This document shows positions 9,165 to 19,300 of a stretch of DNA of 64,000 nt, in pieces. Within the stretch, counting starts at the first letter, position 1, and each line of letters opens with the position of its first letter. Source of the stretch: Xenophilus sp. AP218F (GTDB lineage: Bacteria > Pseudomonadota > Gammaproteobacteria > Burkholderiales > Chromobacteriaceae); assembly GCA_002213445.1 (NCBI GenBank), contig NJIE01000017.1:1-64000 (forward strand). The letters run 5' to 3'. Below the pieces are notes generated by a model, which did no database searches, was not told where the DNA came from, and saw only the letters and a program-made list of their open reading frames with translations. The translations under genes and the position numbers were made by a program.

Positions 9165-11054
9165 CTATCGGTAGCGGGACCAGAGCAGTTTGACGGAGGT
9201 TGAGCCTGAGCCATTGCCGGCGCCCCCGTCAGCGTCCGGCGGCAGGTCGGACACGTCGATCACGGTTTCCGCGCCGAGGGTGTTGGCGATGTCGGCTGGC
9301 GGCGGCTTTCCGATGTAGCGCTGCAGCGCGGAGGCCACCCGCCCCCGGATATGGCTGCTGCCGTCGGTTTTCAGCGTGTTGCCGGCCAGCACCGCGCCGA
9401 CAACCCGGCTGTATGCGCCCAGATGGATGTCGCCGCCGCGGTAAGGACCGGCGGCCGAGCCGCTGCCCGCCAGCAGAGCGATCGATCTTAACGCCGCATG
9501 GGCGTCGAGGAAGGCGTTTCGATCGGCGGCGCAGTGGTTGAGCGGATGGCGGTCCGGAAAGGCGGCATTGTTGCAGACTGCGGCCGGTCCGGACGCGGCC
9601 AGCGACCAGATCAGGGTGTCGCCCGAGGTGACGGCGTCGCCGCTGGCGAGAAGGGTGGCGCGCAGATGGCCGTATAGCTTGACGTTTCCTTCAAAGAACC
9701 AGACGCCGGGGCTGATCTCCTGCTGATCCGGCCTGCCGGTTGCGGTTTTGAGTTGCCATTCGCTCGGGGCGCTATCGCCAAGGCAGCCGTTGTTGCCGTC
9801 GCTATCGCAGATGCGATAGGCGGGAGGCCGGCATTGCTCGGCGTCGGCCGCCAGCGTTTGGCACAGATAGTTCCGTTTGGGGTCGGCGCTTGAGCGCCCT
9901 AGGCGGTAAACGCCGTCGGGCATGCCGTGGATATGGCGCACTTCGACCCGGATGCGTTGCCATGGCTGGGCCCCGTCGGCGGACCAGAATACGCGGTAGT
10001 TGGCCTGATCGCGGTAATCGTTGGCGTCGATGTGCGGGCGGGTTGCCCGGACCGGCTCGACGAGCGGCAAGGACAGGGTCAGCGCGGGGTCGACCCGCAC
10101 ATTGACATTGGGCGACTCGGGCGAATGATTCGACCCGCCGCGCACGACGCCGTCGCGGATTTTCGCGTCGCCGCGCAGCGTCAGCTTGCCCAGTATTCTC
10201 AAACGCTCGATCCAGGCGGAGCTGGCGCTGGCCAGATCTCCGCCAAGCAAGATCTCGCGGGGCACGGCCACGCTGCCTCCGAGGCTGGAGGCGCGGTGCG
10301 CCCATGCCGTTTCCAGCAAATCGCCGCGGCTGGACAGCGCGCCGTTCGCCCAGGCCTTGCCAACGCGGCTGCCCGGCCCCATGTCGATGTCGCCTTGCGA
10401 ACGCAGCTCCAGAAAATCGCCGCTGCCGACATGGATGTCGCCGTTCGACCACAGCGTCAGGCGGCCATCTGCCGGCGGCGCGCCGTTGAAGCGCACTTCG
10501 CCGGTGGCGCGGATGGCCTCGACGCCGTTCAGGCTGCCGGTGCTGTCGACCGCGCCGTCCACAAGCAGAACGGCGTTGCCCGCGCCATTGACCGTGATGT
10601 CTCCGGAAGTTCGCAAGCCGCCGGACAACTGTATCGGCGCTTGCGCGGGCGCGGCGGGCGATGACTGCAAGCGAAAGACCAGATCCAGCGTCGCGGTCGC
10701 GCCATCGGCGAGCCCGGTAACGGTGGCGCGCGCAAGGTCGCTTCCCCTGGCGCGCGGCAGCAGGCTCAGCCGGATTCCGCTTGCCAAGCCGCCGTCCAGC
10801 CGGAGCCGGGCGCCTTTGTCCGTCAGGCTGTCGCGTTCGGAAGCGGGAAGTTTTTGCAGATAGGCGCGCAGCAATTCCGCCCCCGTCCAGGCGCGCAACT
10901 GGGCTTCGCTATTGGCGCGCAAGGCCTGGGCGAGCGCTTGCTGGCTGTACTGGCGGTGCAGGTAGCCGGCCAGCATCGCGGTCAGCGCCAGCCCGGCGAG
11001 CAGAACCAGCAAGGTCAGCGCGAAACCGCGCTGGCTACGGGCGCGGGGCGGCAT
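9165..11054 (-). CDS. Giant PilX-like minor pilin with beta-helix/bactofilin-like repeats (operon B)
   Basis: A 629-residue paralogue of the protein at 5250-7058. The leader RSQRG precedes FALTLLVLLAGLALTAML, again without Glu5. Residues about 140-310 contain repeated strand-turn units such as LSGGLRTSGDITV, LVDGAVDSTG, SNGDIHVGSG, SQGDIDMGPG, SSRGDLLE and LGKLTLRGD, suggesting a beta-helix. The C-terminal region shares with its paralogue the order HIDANDYR, DGVYRLG, LCQTL, GVWFFEGNVKL, SGDAVTSGD, GGDIHLGAYS and a TVIDVSDLPP tail. Six or more cysteines fall in matching places. It is the last gene of operon B, and its start is 2 bp after the PilW-like stop. Confidence 0.75.
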   Translation of the reverse strand: MPPRARSQRGFALTLLVLLAGLALTAMLAGYLHRQYSQQALAQALRANSEAQLRAWTGAELLRAYLQKLPASERDSLTDKGARLRLDGGLASGIRLSLLPRARGSDLARATVTGLADGATATLDLVFRLQSSPAAPAQAPIQLSGGLRTSGDITVNGAGNAVLLVDGAVDSTGSLNGVEAIRATGEVRFNGAPPADGRLTLWSNGDIHVGSGDFLELRSQGDIDMGPGSRVGKAWANGALSSRGDLLETAWAHRASSLGGSVAVPREILLGGDLASASSAWIERLRILGKLTLRGDAKIRDGVVRGGSNHSPESPNVNVRVDPALTLSLPLVEPVRATRPHIDANDYRDQANYRVFWSADGAQPWQRIRVEVRHIHGMPDGVYRLGRSSADPKRNYLCQTLAADAEQCRPPAYRICDSDGNNGCLGDSAPSEWQLKTATGRPDQQEISPGVWFFEGNVKLYGHLRATLLASGDAVTSGDTLIWSLAASGPAAVCNNAAFPDRHPLNHCAADRNAFLDAHAALRSIALLAGSGSAAGPYRGGDIHLGAYSRVVGAVLAGNTLKTDGSSHIRGRVASALQRYIGKPPPADIANTLGAETVIDVSDLPPDADGGAGNGSGSTSVKLLWSRYR

Positions 11055-11056
11055 GC

Positions 11057-11746
11057 TCAGGTTTTGGCGGGAAAGTTGATCAGGCAACTGACGAAATCCC
11101 GGTCCAGATGCTGGGTGGCGTCGCGCAGCTGCAGCAGCACGCGCTGATAATTGCCGACCGCGCCGGCATTGTAGGGCGAGCAACTGCCGGCGGCGAGGGA
11201 GAAGCGCAGGCTCTGGCTGGGAGGAAGGCCGCTGGCCAGAGGCGTGGCGCGCCAGCGAATCCGGTTCCATTTGGCGGGCAGGACGTCGCCTGGCGCGCTG
11301 CAGTCGCCGGCCGAGAACGGGCGCAGCAAGTAGATGGCCTGCCGGCTGAACAGCAGGCCGCGGCATTGCAGCTGGGCGCGGTCAAGGTCGGGACGCGCGC
11401 GCCAGAACAGGGCGTTGTGATTGCCGCTGGCGAGAGTGAGCAGCGGCAGTTTGCCATCCGCGTCCGGGGCGATGTCGTCTTGGGTGGGCGCGGAGAACAG
11501 ATCCGCGCCGGGCTGGGCGGCCTCGATGCCGAAGCCGGCTTCCTGGACATGGGTTTGCATGCCCAGCAGGGCCGCAATCAGCTGGCTGTCTTGCCGGGCC
11601 AGCTGCGCGGCGCTGTTTTCGTCGGCGAAGAGGGCTTGCGCGCTGTGGCGGTATAGCGTCATCGCCGCCAGCGCGGTCAGCGACGCCAGCGCCAGCGCCA
11701 CCATGATTTCTATCAGGGTAAAGCCGCGGCAGGGATCAGGGCGCAT
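11057..11746 (-). CDS. Type IV pilus minor pilin, PilW-like (operon B)
   Basis: A 229-residue pseudopilin. Leader MRPDPCRG precedes FTLIEIMVALALASLTALAA, a complete class-III signal with Glu5. The C-terminal region is longer than in the operon A copy and has four cysteines (QLQCRG, GDCSAP, GSCSPY, VSCLIN). PilW/GspJ assignment rests on the length, its place next to the PilX-like gene and the GMQTHVQEAGFG segment corresponding to the PilW ELRRAGY region. It overlaps the PilV-like gene upstream by 11 bp. Confidence 0.83.
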   Translation of the reverse strand: MRPDPCRGFTLIEIMVALALASLTALAAMTLYRHSAQALFADENSAAQLARQDSQLIAALLGMQTHVQEAGFGIEAAQPGADLFSAPTQDDIAPDADGKLPLLTLASGNHNALFWRARPDLDRAQLQCRGLLFSRQAIYLLRPFSAGDCSAPGDVLPAKWNRIRWRATPLASGLPPSQSLRFSLAAGSCSPYNAGAVGNYQRVLLQLRDATQHLDRDFVSCLINFPAKT

Positions 11747-12113
11747 GGGTGCTCAATCGGTGAGAGCTTGCGCCGTCGGAGCCGACGACGGTCAGCGTTT
11801 GCAAGCGCAAGGGGATGGCGACGCCGCCGCCGCCCGGGGGGGAGACGAGGACATTCAGGGTCTCGCAGCGATGCAGGCCGCCCTGGCTGTGGCCGTGGTC
11901 CAGCGTCAGCGCCGCCGGGTTGCAAGGCGCATAGCCTTGCAGCTGGCCGCGCATGGCCGCCAGCAACTGGCTGTCGCGTTGCAGTTGCTGATGATTGATT
12001 AGGCTGCGGGTGGTGACGAAGGCCAGCCCCAGGCCGATCAGCATCAGCAGCAGCATCGCGATCAGGTTTTCCAGCAGGGTGAACCCCGCTTGCTCACAAC
12101 GTGCCGGAGACAT
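11736..12113 (-). CDS. Type IV pilus minor pilin, PilV-like (operon B)
   Basis: A 125-residue pseudopilin. Leader MSPARCEQAG precedes FTLLENLIAMLLLMLIGLGLA; Glu5 is present and the ENLIAM core is typical of PilV. The soluble part is short, with two cysteines (YAPCNP, HRCETL). It overlaps the FimT-like gene upstream by 20 bp and the PilW-like gene downstream by 11 bp. In operon A the PilV-like gene is last; here it is third. Confidence 0.85.
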   Translation of the reverse strand: MSPARCEQAGFTLLENLIAMLLLMLIGLGLAFVTTRSLINHQQLQRDSQLLAAMRGQLQGYAPCNPAALTLDHGHSQGGLHRCETLNVLVSPPGGGGVAIPLRLQTLTVVGSDGASSHRLSTHAP

Positions 12114-12591
12114 GGTCGGCGTTTCCTTTGATGCAGTAGTCTGGCGCGGCGGCGCAGGGCTTGGCGGCCAGCGCGGCGGGGGCGGGCAGGCCGGCCGGGT
12201 CCAGCGCCAGGCAGGGCGGCGGCGCTGCGGCGTCGCAGACGGCCAGCGCGGGGGCGATGGGCGAGGCGGCGCGCCAGAGCGGCGCGCCGGAGCAGTCAGC
12301 GCGCGCCTGCGCCGCGTCCGGGTACAGGCACAGCGCGCCGCCGTCCGCGGCCACCAGCACGGCGGCGGCTTCGTCGCGCGCTTTGCCGGCCGGGTTGCGC
12401 AAGGCCTGGCTTTGCGCGCGGGCGTAGCCTTCTTCCAGCAGGTGGCGGCTGAGTTGCAGGCGCGCGGCTTCGTTGAAGTTGCGCGTCAGCGGCACGCTGA
12501 GCAGGGCCAGCGTTGCGATCAGCGTCAGCGCCAGCGCCACTTCCAGCAGGGTGACGCCGGCGTGGCGGCGGTTTACCAATGGGTTTTGCAT
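12094..12591 (-). CDS. Minor pilin-like protein, FimT/GspH position (operon B)
   Basis: A 165-residue protein with leader MQNPLVNRRHAG before VTLLEVALALTLIATLALLSVP, so a class-III signal with Glu5. The following RHLLEEGYARAQSQALRNP is like the GspH SLARSxAl helix end. The C-terminal half is Ala/Pro-rich with six cysteines (LCLYP, ADCSG, AVCDA, PPCLA, KPCAA, DYCIK), more than usual for the family. It is placed as FimT/GspH from position and helix; the divergent C-terminus makes this moderate only. Confidence 0.75.
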   Translation of the reverse strand: MQNPLVNRRHAGVTLLEVALALTLIATLALLSVPLTRNFNEAARLQLSRHLLEEGYARAQSQALRNPAGKARDEAAAVLVAADGGALCLYPDAAQARADCSGAPLWRAASPIAPALAVCDAAAPPPCLALDPAGLPAPAALAAKPCAAAPDYCIKGNADHVSGTL

Positions 12592-12995
12592 GCCTCGCTC
12601 GCGGTGTTGTCGGCGGGTTTGACGCTGTCCAGCGTCAGCGTGCAGCCGTTGGCGTTGCTGTCCGTCTTGGCCTTGGCCGTCAGCGTGAAGCTGCCGTCGC
12701 CGTGATTGGCGTACTGGTAATCGAATTCGGCCTGCGCCGGCCGCCAGCGCGAGCCGACCGCGGCGATGACGCCGGCGGTGTCGCCGGCGCTGGCGGGGTA
12801 GTCGCGGGTCAGCAGCTTCACGCTCTCCAGCGCCATGGCCAGCGCCTGCAGGTCGGCTTTGGCGGTATTGGCCTTGCCGGCGACGATATGGCTCTGGTAG
12901 GCGGGAAGGGCCACGGTGAGCAAGATGGCCAGCACCGCGCAGCTGATCAGCAGTTCGATCAGAGTGAAGCCTTGCTGGGAGCGGATGTCAGTCAT
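12573..12995 (-). CDS. Type IV pilin-like protein, PilE type (operon B, first gene)
   Basis: A 140-residue pilin-like protein. The leader MTDIRSQQG precedes FTLIELLISCAVLAILLTVALPAYQ, a near-consensus type IVa pilin N-terminus. A C-terminal Cys pair (NGCTLTL...SEACKT) could close a D-loop. The start MTDIRS gives a nine-residue leader. An upstream in-frame ATG 13 codons earlier (13034) would give an over-long leader. It is the first gene of operon B and is divergent from recC across 184 bp. Confidence 0.87.
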   Translation of the reverse strand: MTDIRSQQGFTLIELLISCAVLAILLTVALPAYQSHIVAGKANTAKADLQALAMALESVKLLTRDYPASAGDTAGVIAAVGSRWRPAQAEFDYQYANHGDGSFTLTAKAKTDSNANGCTLTLDSVKPADNTASEACKTHW

Positions 12996-13179
12996 TGGCC
13001 TGCAACTGGTATTATCCAAGCAGGCCATGTTCATGCAAAATGATTATTTTTTCAATAAATTGGATTTGATTTGCGTCAAACGATGGCGCATTGGCCACAG
13101 GGGCCAAGCGCGCGAAGGGGCGCGCGGCCAAAATGCTACAATCACGGCCTGACCGACTCGTCTCGCTTCACGCCCGCGC

Positions 13180-16100
13180 ATGCTGTTTCTCTACCAGTCC
13201 AATCGCCTGGAACAACTGGGCGAACTGTTTTGCGGCATGACTCAGGCCATGCCGCTGGCCGACCCGTTCGCCGCCGAAACCGTCATCGTGCAAAGCCGCG
13301 GCATGGGGCGCTGGATCACGCTGGATCTGGCCCGCCGTGCCGGCGTGGCGGCTAACCTCAATTTCGTGCTGCCGGCCGCCTTCGCCTGGCGCTTGATGCA
13401 GCAGGTGATGCCCGACTTGCCGAAAAAGTCGTCCTTCGTCCCCGAGGTGTTGGCTTGGCGCTTGCTGGCGCTGTTGCCGACGCTGGCGGGCGAGCCTTTC
13501 GGCCCGCTGCTGCGCTACCTGGAAGGCGGGGAGGGCGCGGCTTTCGAACTGGCCGGCAAGGTGGCCGACATCTTCGATCAATACCTGGTGTTCCGTCCGG
13601 ACTGGATACGCGCCTGGGAGCGCGGCGAGCTGTTGGGGCTGGGCGAGGACGAAGCCTGGCAGGCCGCGCTGTGGCGGCGGCTGGCGGCCAGCGATCCGGG
13701 CCGCCACCGGGTGCGCATGCTGGACCAGTTTTTCGCCGACCTGAAGCCGGAGCACCTGCCGTCGCGGGTCACCCTGTTCGGCATCGCCAGCCTGGCGCCG
13801 ATGTATCTGGCGCTGGTCAAACGCCTGGCGGAGCTGACCGACGTCTGCCTGTTCACCCTCAATCCGTGCGAAGCCTACTGGGGCGACATCGTCGACGCCC
13901 GCCGCAAGCTCAAGCTGCGCCAGCAGGGCGATCTGTTCGCCACTTCCGGCCATCCGCTGCTGGCCTCGCTCGGCAAGCAGGGGCGCGACTTTTTCGAGCT
14001 GATCGCCGAAGACGCCGAACTCGACGCCCGGCCGCTGTTCGACGCTCCGGGCGGCGACAGCCTGCTGTCGCGGCTGCAGCGCGACATCCTGCAACTGAAC
14101 GACCCGGCCGAGCAGGTCCGGCCGCTGGCCGCCGCCGACGATTCGGTGCAGCTGCACGCCTGCCACGGCCCGATGCGCGAGCTGGAGGTGCTCAAGGACA
14201 GGCTGCTGGCGATGTTCGCCGCCGATCCCGGCCTCAGCCCGGCCGACGTGGCGGTGCTGACGCCGGACATCAACAGCTACGCGCCTTGCATCGACGCGGT
14301 TTTCGCCGCCCGCGACGACGCGCCCAATATCCCCTACAGCATCGCCGACCGCCGCGCCGAGCGCGAACAACCGTTGCTGGCCAGCTTCGCCGCCTTGCTG
14401 GATCTGGCCGATTCCCGCTTCGCCGCCGACGAGGTGCTGGCCCTGCTCGACTGCCCGGCGCTGCTGGCGCGCTTCGGCCTCGTCGACGCCGATTTGCCCT
14501 TCATCCAGGCTTGGGTGCGCGACGCCGGCATCCGCTGGGGACGGGACGCCGCGCACAAGGCGCGGCTGGGCCTGCCGGCCGACGCGCGCTACACCTGGCG
14601 CTGGGGCCTGGATCGGCTGCTGCTGGGCACGGTGTTGCCGGCCGGCCTTGCCGGCGACGACAGCGGCGTGTTTCGCGAGCTGCTGCCTTACGGCGCGGCG
14701 CAAGGCCAGCTGGGCGAGGCGCTGGCGCGCTTCGCCGCCTGCTACGGCCAACTGGACGCCATCGCCGAAGCGTGGGCCGAGCCCGCCAGCCCGGCGCGCT
14801 GGACCGAGCGTCTGGGCGAAGCCTGCGAGCGGCTGTTTCTGGCCGAGGGCGACGACGAGGCGGCGCTGGCGCAGCTGCGCGGCGCCTTCGCCGAACTGGC
14901 CGAAGACGCGGCGCTGGCCGGTTTCGAGCAGCCGGTGAGCCTCGCCGTGGCGCGCGACTGGCTGCGGCGCAAGCTGACGCTGGCTTCGCCGCTGGGCTTT
15001 CTGTCCGGCGGCGTCACTTTCTGCGCCATGGTGCCGATGCGTTCCATTCCTTTCCGCGTCCTGTGCCTGATCGGCATGAACGACGGCGCCTATCCGCGCG
15101 ACGAGCGCCCGGTCAGCTTCGACCTGGTGGCGCGCCATCCGCGGCGCGGCGACCGTTCGCGCCGTTTCGACGACCGCTATCTGTTTCTGGAAGCGATTCT
15201 GTCGGCGCGCGAGAAGCTGTACCTGTCCTACGTCGGCCAGTCGGCGCGCAGCGGCGAGCCCCTGCCGCCGTCGCCGCTGATCGCCGAGCTGCTGGACACG
15301 CTGTCGATGATGTGCGGCGAGCCGCTCGCGCAGCGGCTGACGCTGCGCCATCCGCTGCAGCCGTTTTCGCCGGTCTGCTACGACGGCGTCGATCCGCGGC
15401 GCGCCAGCTACGAGCCGCTGTTCGCCAGCGCGCTGGCCAGGCCGCCGGCGGAGCCGCGGCCCTTCGCCGCCCCGCTGCCGGCGCGCGCCGAACCGGCGGC
15501 GCTCAATCTGCACGACTTCATCCGTTTCTGGAAAAACCCGGTGCGCGCCTGGTTGGCCGAGCAGCTGGCGATCCGTCTCGCCGCCGGCGACGAGGAGTTG
15601 CCGGCGCGCGAGCCCTTCGCCGTGGACCGCAAGGCCAGCAACGCGCTGCGCCAGCAACTGGTGGAAGCGATGCTGCATCGCAAGCCGCAAGCGCCGCTGC
15701 GCCGGCGGGTGGCGGCCGCCGGCCTGCTGCCGGTGGGCGCTTTGGGCGAGGCCTGGCTGCGGCAGGAAAGCCAGAGCAGCGTGCGGCTGGCCGCGCGCCT
15801 GCCGCGGGCGCTGACCGAGGACACGCTGCCGCCGCAGCCGGCGCATCTGGAGCTGGACGGCCTGACCCTGGCCGGCGAGCTGTACGGCCTGCGGCCCGAG
15901 GGTAGGCTGGAGTTCGTGGTCGGCCGCATCAACGCCGCCCAGCGCGTCGAATTGTGGCTTGGCCATCTGTTGCTGTGCGCGGCGCGGCCGGCCGGCGTCG
16001 CCTGCCGCACGGTGTGCTACGACGACGCCGGCAGCCTGGCGCTGGAAGACGAGCCCTCGGCCCGCGAGCTCTTGCGGCCCTGGGTGGCGCGCTGGCGGCA

Positions 16101-16380
16101 GGGCCAGCGCCAGCCCTTGCCCTTCTTCGGCCGCACCAGCTGGGCTTACGCCGAGGCGCTGGCGGCCAAGCCGGACGATCGGGCGGGGGCGATGGACAAG
16201 GCGCTGCAGAAGTGGTCGCCGGCTTTCGTCGCCGACGGCGGCATGGCGCAGCAGGACGAAGCGCCCATCGCCCTGGCGTTTCGCCACCAGCAGCCGCTGG
16301 ACGATCCGCTGTTCGCCCAATTGGCGGAAACCCTGCTTGTGCCGCTGGCTGAGCGACTGCAAGGCGGAGGGCCGGCATGA
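13180..16380 (+). CDS. recC: RecC, gamma subunit of exonuclease V
   Basis: A 1066-residue subunit of the RecBCD helicase-nuclease, which processes double-strand ends, recognises Chi and loads RecA. The N-terminus MLFLYQSNRLEQLGELF and the VIVQSRGMGRWITLDLARR segment are typical of RecC. The middle part carries the inactive helicase-like region and the C-terminal half the inactivated nuclease fold (for example ALNLHDFIRFWKNPVRAWL). Its stop overlaps the recB start (ATGA), so the two are translationally coupled. Length fits the family (about 1,100). A long open frame on the opposite strand is a GC-rich shadow. Confidence 0.96.
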   Translation: MLFLYQSNRLEQLGELFCGMTQAMPLADPFAAETVIVQSRGMGRWITLDLARRAGVAANLNFVLPAAFAWRLMQQVMPDLPKKSSFVPEVLAWRLLALLPTLAGEPFGPLLRYLEGGEGAAFELAGKVADIFDQYLVFRPDWIRAWERGELLGLGEDEAWQAALWRRLAASDPGRHRVRMLDQFFADLKPEHLPSRVTLFGIASLAPMYLALVKRLAELTDVCLFTLNPCEAYWGDIVDARRKLKLRQQGDLFATSGHPLLASLGKQGRDFFELIAEDAELDARPLFDAPGGDSLLSRLQRDILQLNDPAEQVRPLAAADDSVQLHACHGPMRELEVLKDRLLAMFAADPGLSPADVAVLTPDINSYAPCIDAVFAARDDAPNIPYSIADRRAEREQPLLASFAALLDLADSRFAADEVLALLDCPALLARFGLVDADLPFIQAWVRDAGIRWGRDAAHKARLGLPADARYTWRWGLDRLLLGTVLPAGLAGDDSGVFRELLPYGAAQGQLGEALARFAACYGQLDAIAEAWAEPASPARWTERLGEACERLFLAEGDDEAALAQLRGAFAELAEDAALAGFEQPVSLAVARDWLRRKLTLASPLGFLSGGVTFCAMVPMRSIPFRVLCLIGMNDGAYPRDERPVSFDLVARHPRRGDRSRRFDDRYLFLEAILSAREKLYLSYVGQSARSGEPLPPSPLIAELLDTLSMMCGEPLAQRLTLRHPLQPFSPVCYDGVDPRRASYEPLFASALARPPAEPRPFAAPLPARAEPAALNLHDFIRFWKNPVRAWLAEQLAIRLAAGDEELPAREPFAVDRKASNALRQQLVEAMLHRKPQAPLRRRVAAAGLLPVGALGEAWLRQESQSSVRLAARLPRALTEDTLPPQPAHLELDGLTLAGELYGLRPEGRLEFVVGRINAAQRVELWLGHLLLCAARPAGVACRTVCYDDAGSLALEDEPSARELLRPWVARWRQGQRQPLPFFGRTSWAYAEALAAKPDDRAGAMDKALQKWSPAFVADGGMAQQDEAPIALAFRHQQPLDDPLFAQLAETLLVPLAERLQGGGPA

Positions 16381-19300
16381 GAACCGAGATTCAGGCGCTG
16401 GACGCGCTGCATTGCCCGCTGTCGGGCATCAACCTGATCGAAGCCTCGGCCGGCACCGGCAAGACCTGGACCATCGCCGCGCTGTTCGCCCGCCTGCTGC
16501 TGGAGGAGAGCGACGGCGAAACGCCGCCCACCATCGACCAGCTGCTGGTGGTGACCTACACCAAGGCCGCCACCGCCGAGCTGCGCGAGCGTCTGCGCCG
16601 GCGCTTGACCGAACTGGCGGCGGCGCTGGCGGAAGAGCCCTGCGACGACGACTTTCTGCTGCGGCTGGCCGAGCGCTTTCCGCCGGGCCCGGCGCGCGAT
16701 CTGGCCCGGCAGCGGCTCAACGCCGCCATCACCGGCTTCGACGCGGCGGCGATCTACACCATCCACGGCTTTTGCCAGCGGGTGCTCACCGACGCCGCCT
16801 TTGAAAGCGGCCAGACTTTCGAGGCCGAACTGGTCAGCGACGACGACGGCCGGCTCGCCGAAATCGTCGACGACTTCTGGCGGCGACGCATCGTCGACGA
16901 CCCGCTGCTGTCGCAGGTGCTGGTGGAGCAGGGGGAAACCCCGGACGGCTGGCTGGCCGAAATCCGCCCCTATCTGTCCAAGCCGTATTTGCGCCTGCGC
17001 GCGCCATCGGCCGACTTGCTGCGCGAGGCGCGGGGGCGGGCGGAAGCGAGCTGGCGGGCGCTGGCGGCCGACGCCGGCCAGGCGGAGGCGGCGTTTTCCC
17101 TGCTGCGCGAGGTCAAGGGCTTCAACGCCCGCAGCTACAGCCCGGCCATCGTGGAGCGCGCCATCGCCGCGCTGCAAACCTGTCTGGCCGAGCCGGAGGG
17201 GCTGCCGGAACTGAGCCGCGAGGCGCGCAAGGCGCTGGACAAGCTGTTGCCGGAGAATCTGGCCAAAGGCGTCAAGAAGGGCTTCGACGCGCCGGCGCAC
17301 CCGCTGTTCTCGCGGGTGGCCGCCTGGCTGGCCGCCTGGGACGGCTACCTCGCCGCCATCGGCGAGGCGCTGGCCGGCCTCAAGCTGGAGCTGATCCAGT
17401 GGACCAACGAACAGCTGGCGGCGCGGCGCGGCAGCGAGCGCAGCCGCAGCTTCGACGATCTGCTCACCGATCTGGGCGCGGCGCTGCTGCGTCCGGACAG
17501 CGGCCCGGCGCTGGCGGCGCAGGTGGCGCGCAGTTTCCGGGTGGCGCTGATCGACGAATTCCAGGATACCGATCCCACCCAGTACCAGATCTTCCGCCGC
17601 TGTTTCGTGGAGGAGCAGCGACCGGTCTTTCTGGTGGGCGACCCCAAACAGGCGATTTACAGCTTCCGCGGCGCGGACATCTTCGCCTACCTCGCAGCGC
17701 GCGGCGACGCGCAAAACCAGTACACGCTGGACACCAATCGCCGCTCCGACGCCCCGCTGGTAGGCACGGTCAACGCCCTGTTCTCCCGCGAGCTGCCCTT
17801 CCTGATCGAAGGCATCCGCTACCAGCCGGTCAAGGCGCAGCCGTCTTCCGGCGGCCGGCTGGAGGTGGACGACGGCGACGCGCCGTTCACTTTCCAGTGG
17901 CTGCCGGCGGAAGAGAAACCGGTCGGCAAGGAGTCGGCGCTGGACGCCGCCGCCGAGGCCGCCGCCCATGAAATCGCCCGCCTGCTGACGCTGGCCGATG
18001 CCGGCCGCGCGGCCATCGTCAGGGGAGAGGCGCGGCGCGCGCTCAAGGGCGGCGACGTGGCGGTGCTGGTGTCCACCCACCGCCAGGGCGACCGCGTGCG
18101 CGAGGCGCTGCGCGCGCGCGGCGTGGCCAGCGTGGCGCTGACCCAGGAGAGCGTGTTCGCCAGCCGCGAAGCCGGCGAGCTGCTGGCGCTGCTGCGGGCC
18201 TGGGCGGAGCCGGCCAACGAGGCGCGCTTGCGCGCCGCGCTGGTGACCGAGCTGGCCGGGCTTGACGCCGCCGAGCTGCTGGCCGAAGTGGAAGACGAGG
18301 CGCGCTGGGAGACGCGGCTGCTGGCCAATGCCGAGGCGCACCTGCGCTGGCGCGAACGCGGCTTCATGGCTGCCTGGCGGCATTTCTTCGCCGAGGCCGG
18401 GCTCGCCGAGCGCCTGCTGCCGCTGGCCGACGGGGAGCGCCGGCTGACCAATCTGGGCCATCTGGCCGAGCTTGTGCAGCAGGAAAGCGAAACCCGGCAG
18501 GGCATGGCGCCGCTGCTGGCCTGGCTGGAAGGCCGGGTGGCCAACCCGCCGCGCGGCGAAGAGGCGGTGCTGCGGCTGGAGAGCGACGCGGCCCTGGTCA
18601 AGATCGTCACCATCCACACCGCCAAGGGCCTGCAATATCCGGTGGTGTTCTGCCCCTTCCTGTGGCACGGCGCGCTGGAGCGGCCGGGCAGCGCGTTCTG
18701 GAGCTATCACCAGGACGAGACGCCGTGGCTCTCGCCGGCGGCGCTGGCCGACGACGGCGTGCGGCTGGCGGCGCGCAGCGAGCTGCTGGCGGAAAAACTG
18801 CGTCTGCTGTACGTGGCGCTGACGCGGGCGCAATACCGGCAGTATCTGTGCTGGGGCTGGGTCAAGGAGATGCAGACCGCGGCGCTGTCCTGGCTGCTGC
18901 ACGGCGCGGGCGCGCGCAGCTTGCCGGAGCTGGAGGCGCAGCCGCTGGACGCCGGCCAGGCGCTGGCGGCGCTGCGCGACTTCGTCGCCGGCCGAGGCGG
19001 CGACGCCTGCCTGCGCGAGGCCGACACCGGCCTCAACCCGCTGCCGGCCGCGCGCGAGGCCGGAGCCAGCTACGCGGCGCAGCCCTTCCCGCGCAAGCTG
19101 TACACGCCGTGGCGGGTGGCCAGCTTCACCGGCCTTACCCACGCCGCCGCCAGCGCGCGGCTGTCGGAAGCGCCCGACTACGATCGCGCGCCGCCGGCTC
19201 CGCTGGAAGACGGCGAGCGGCCGCGCGACCGTTTCAGCTTTCCGCGCGGAGCGCAGGCCGGCACCTGCCTGCACGAGATCTTCGAAAACATCAGCTTCGG

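Noticed and set aside
13011-13038. Promoter for pilin operon B (minus strand TTGCAT - 16 bp - GATAAT)
   Set aside because: The transcript would start about 9 bases before the chosen ATG and leave no room for a ribosome site, so the match is probably chance or the start site differs.
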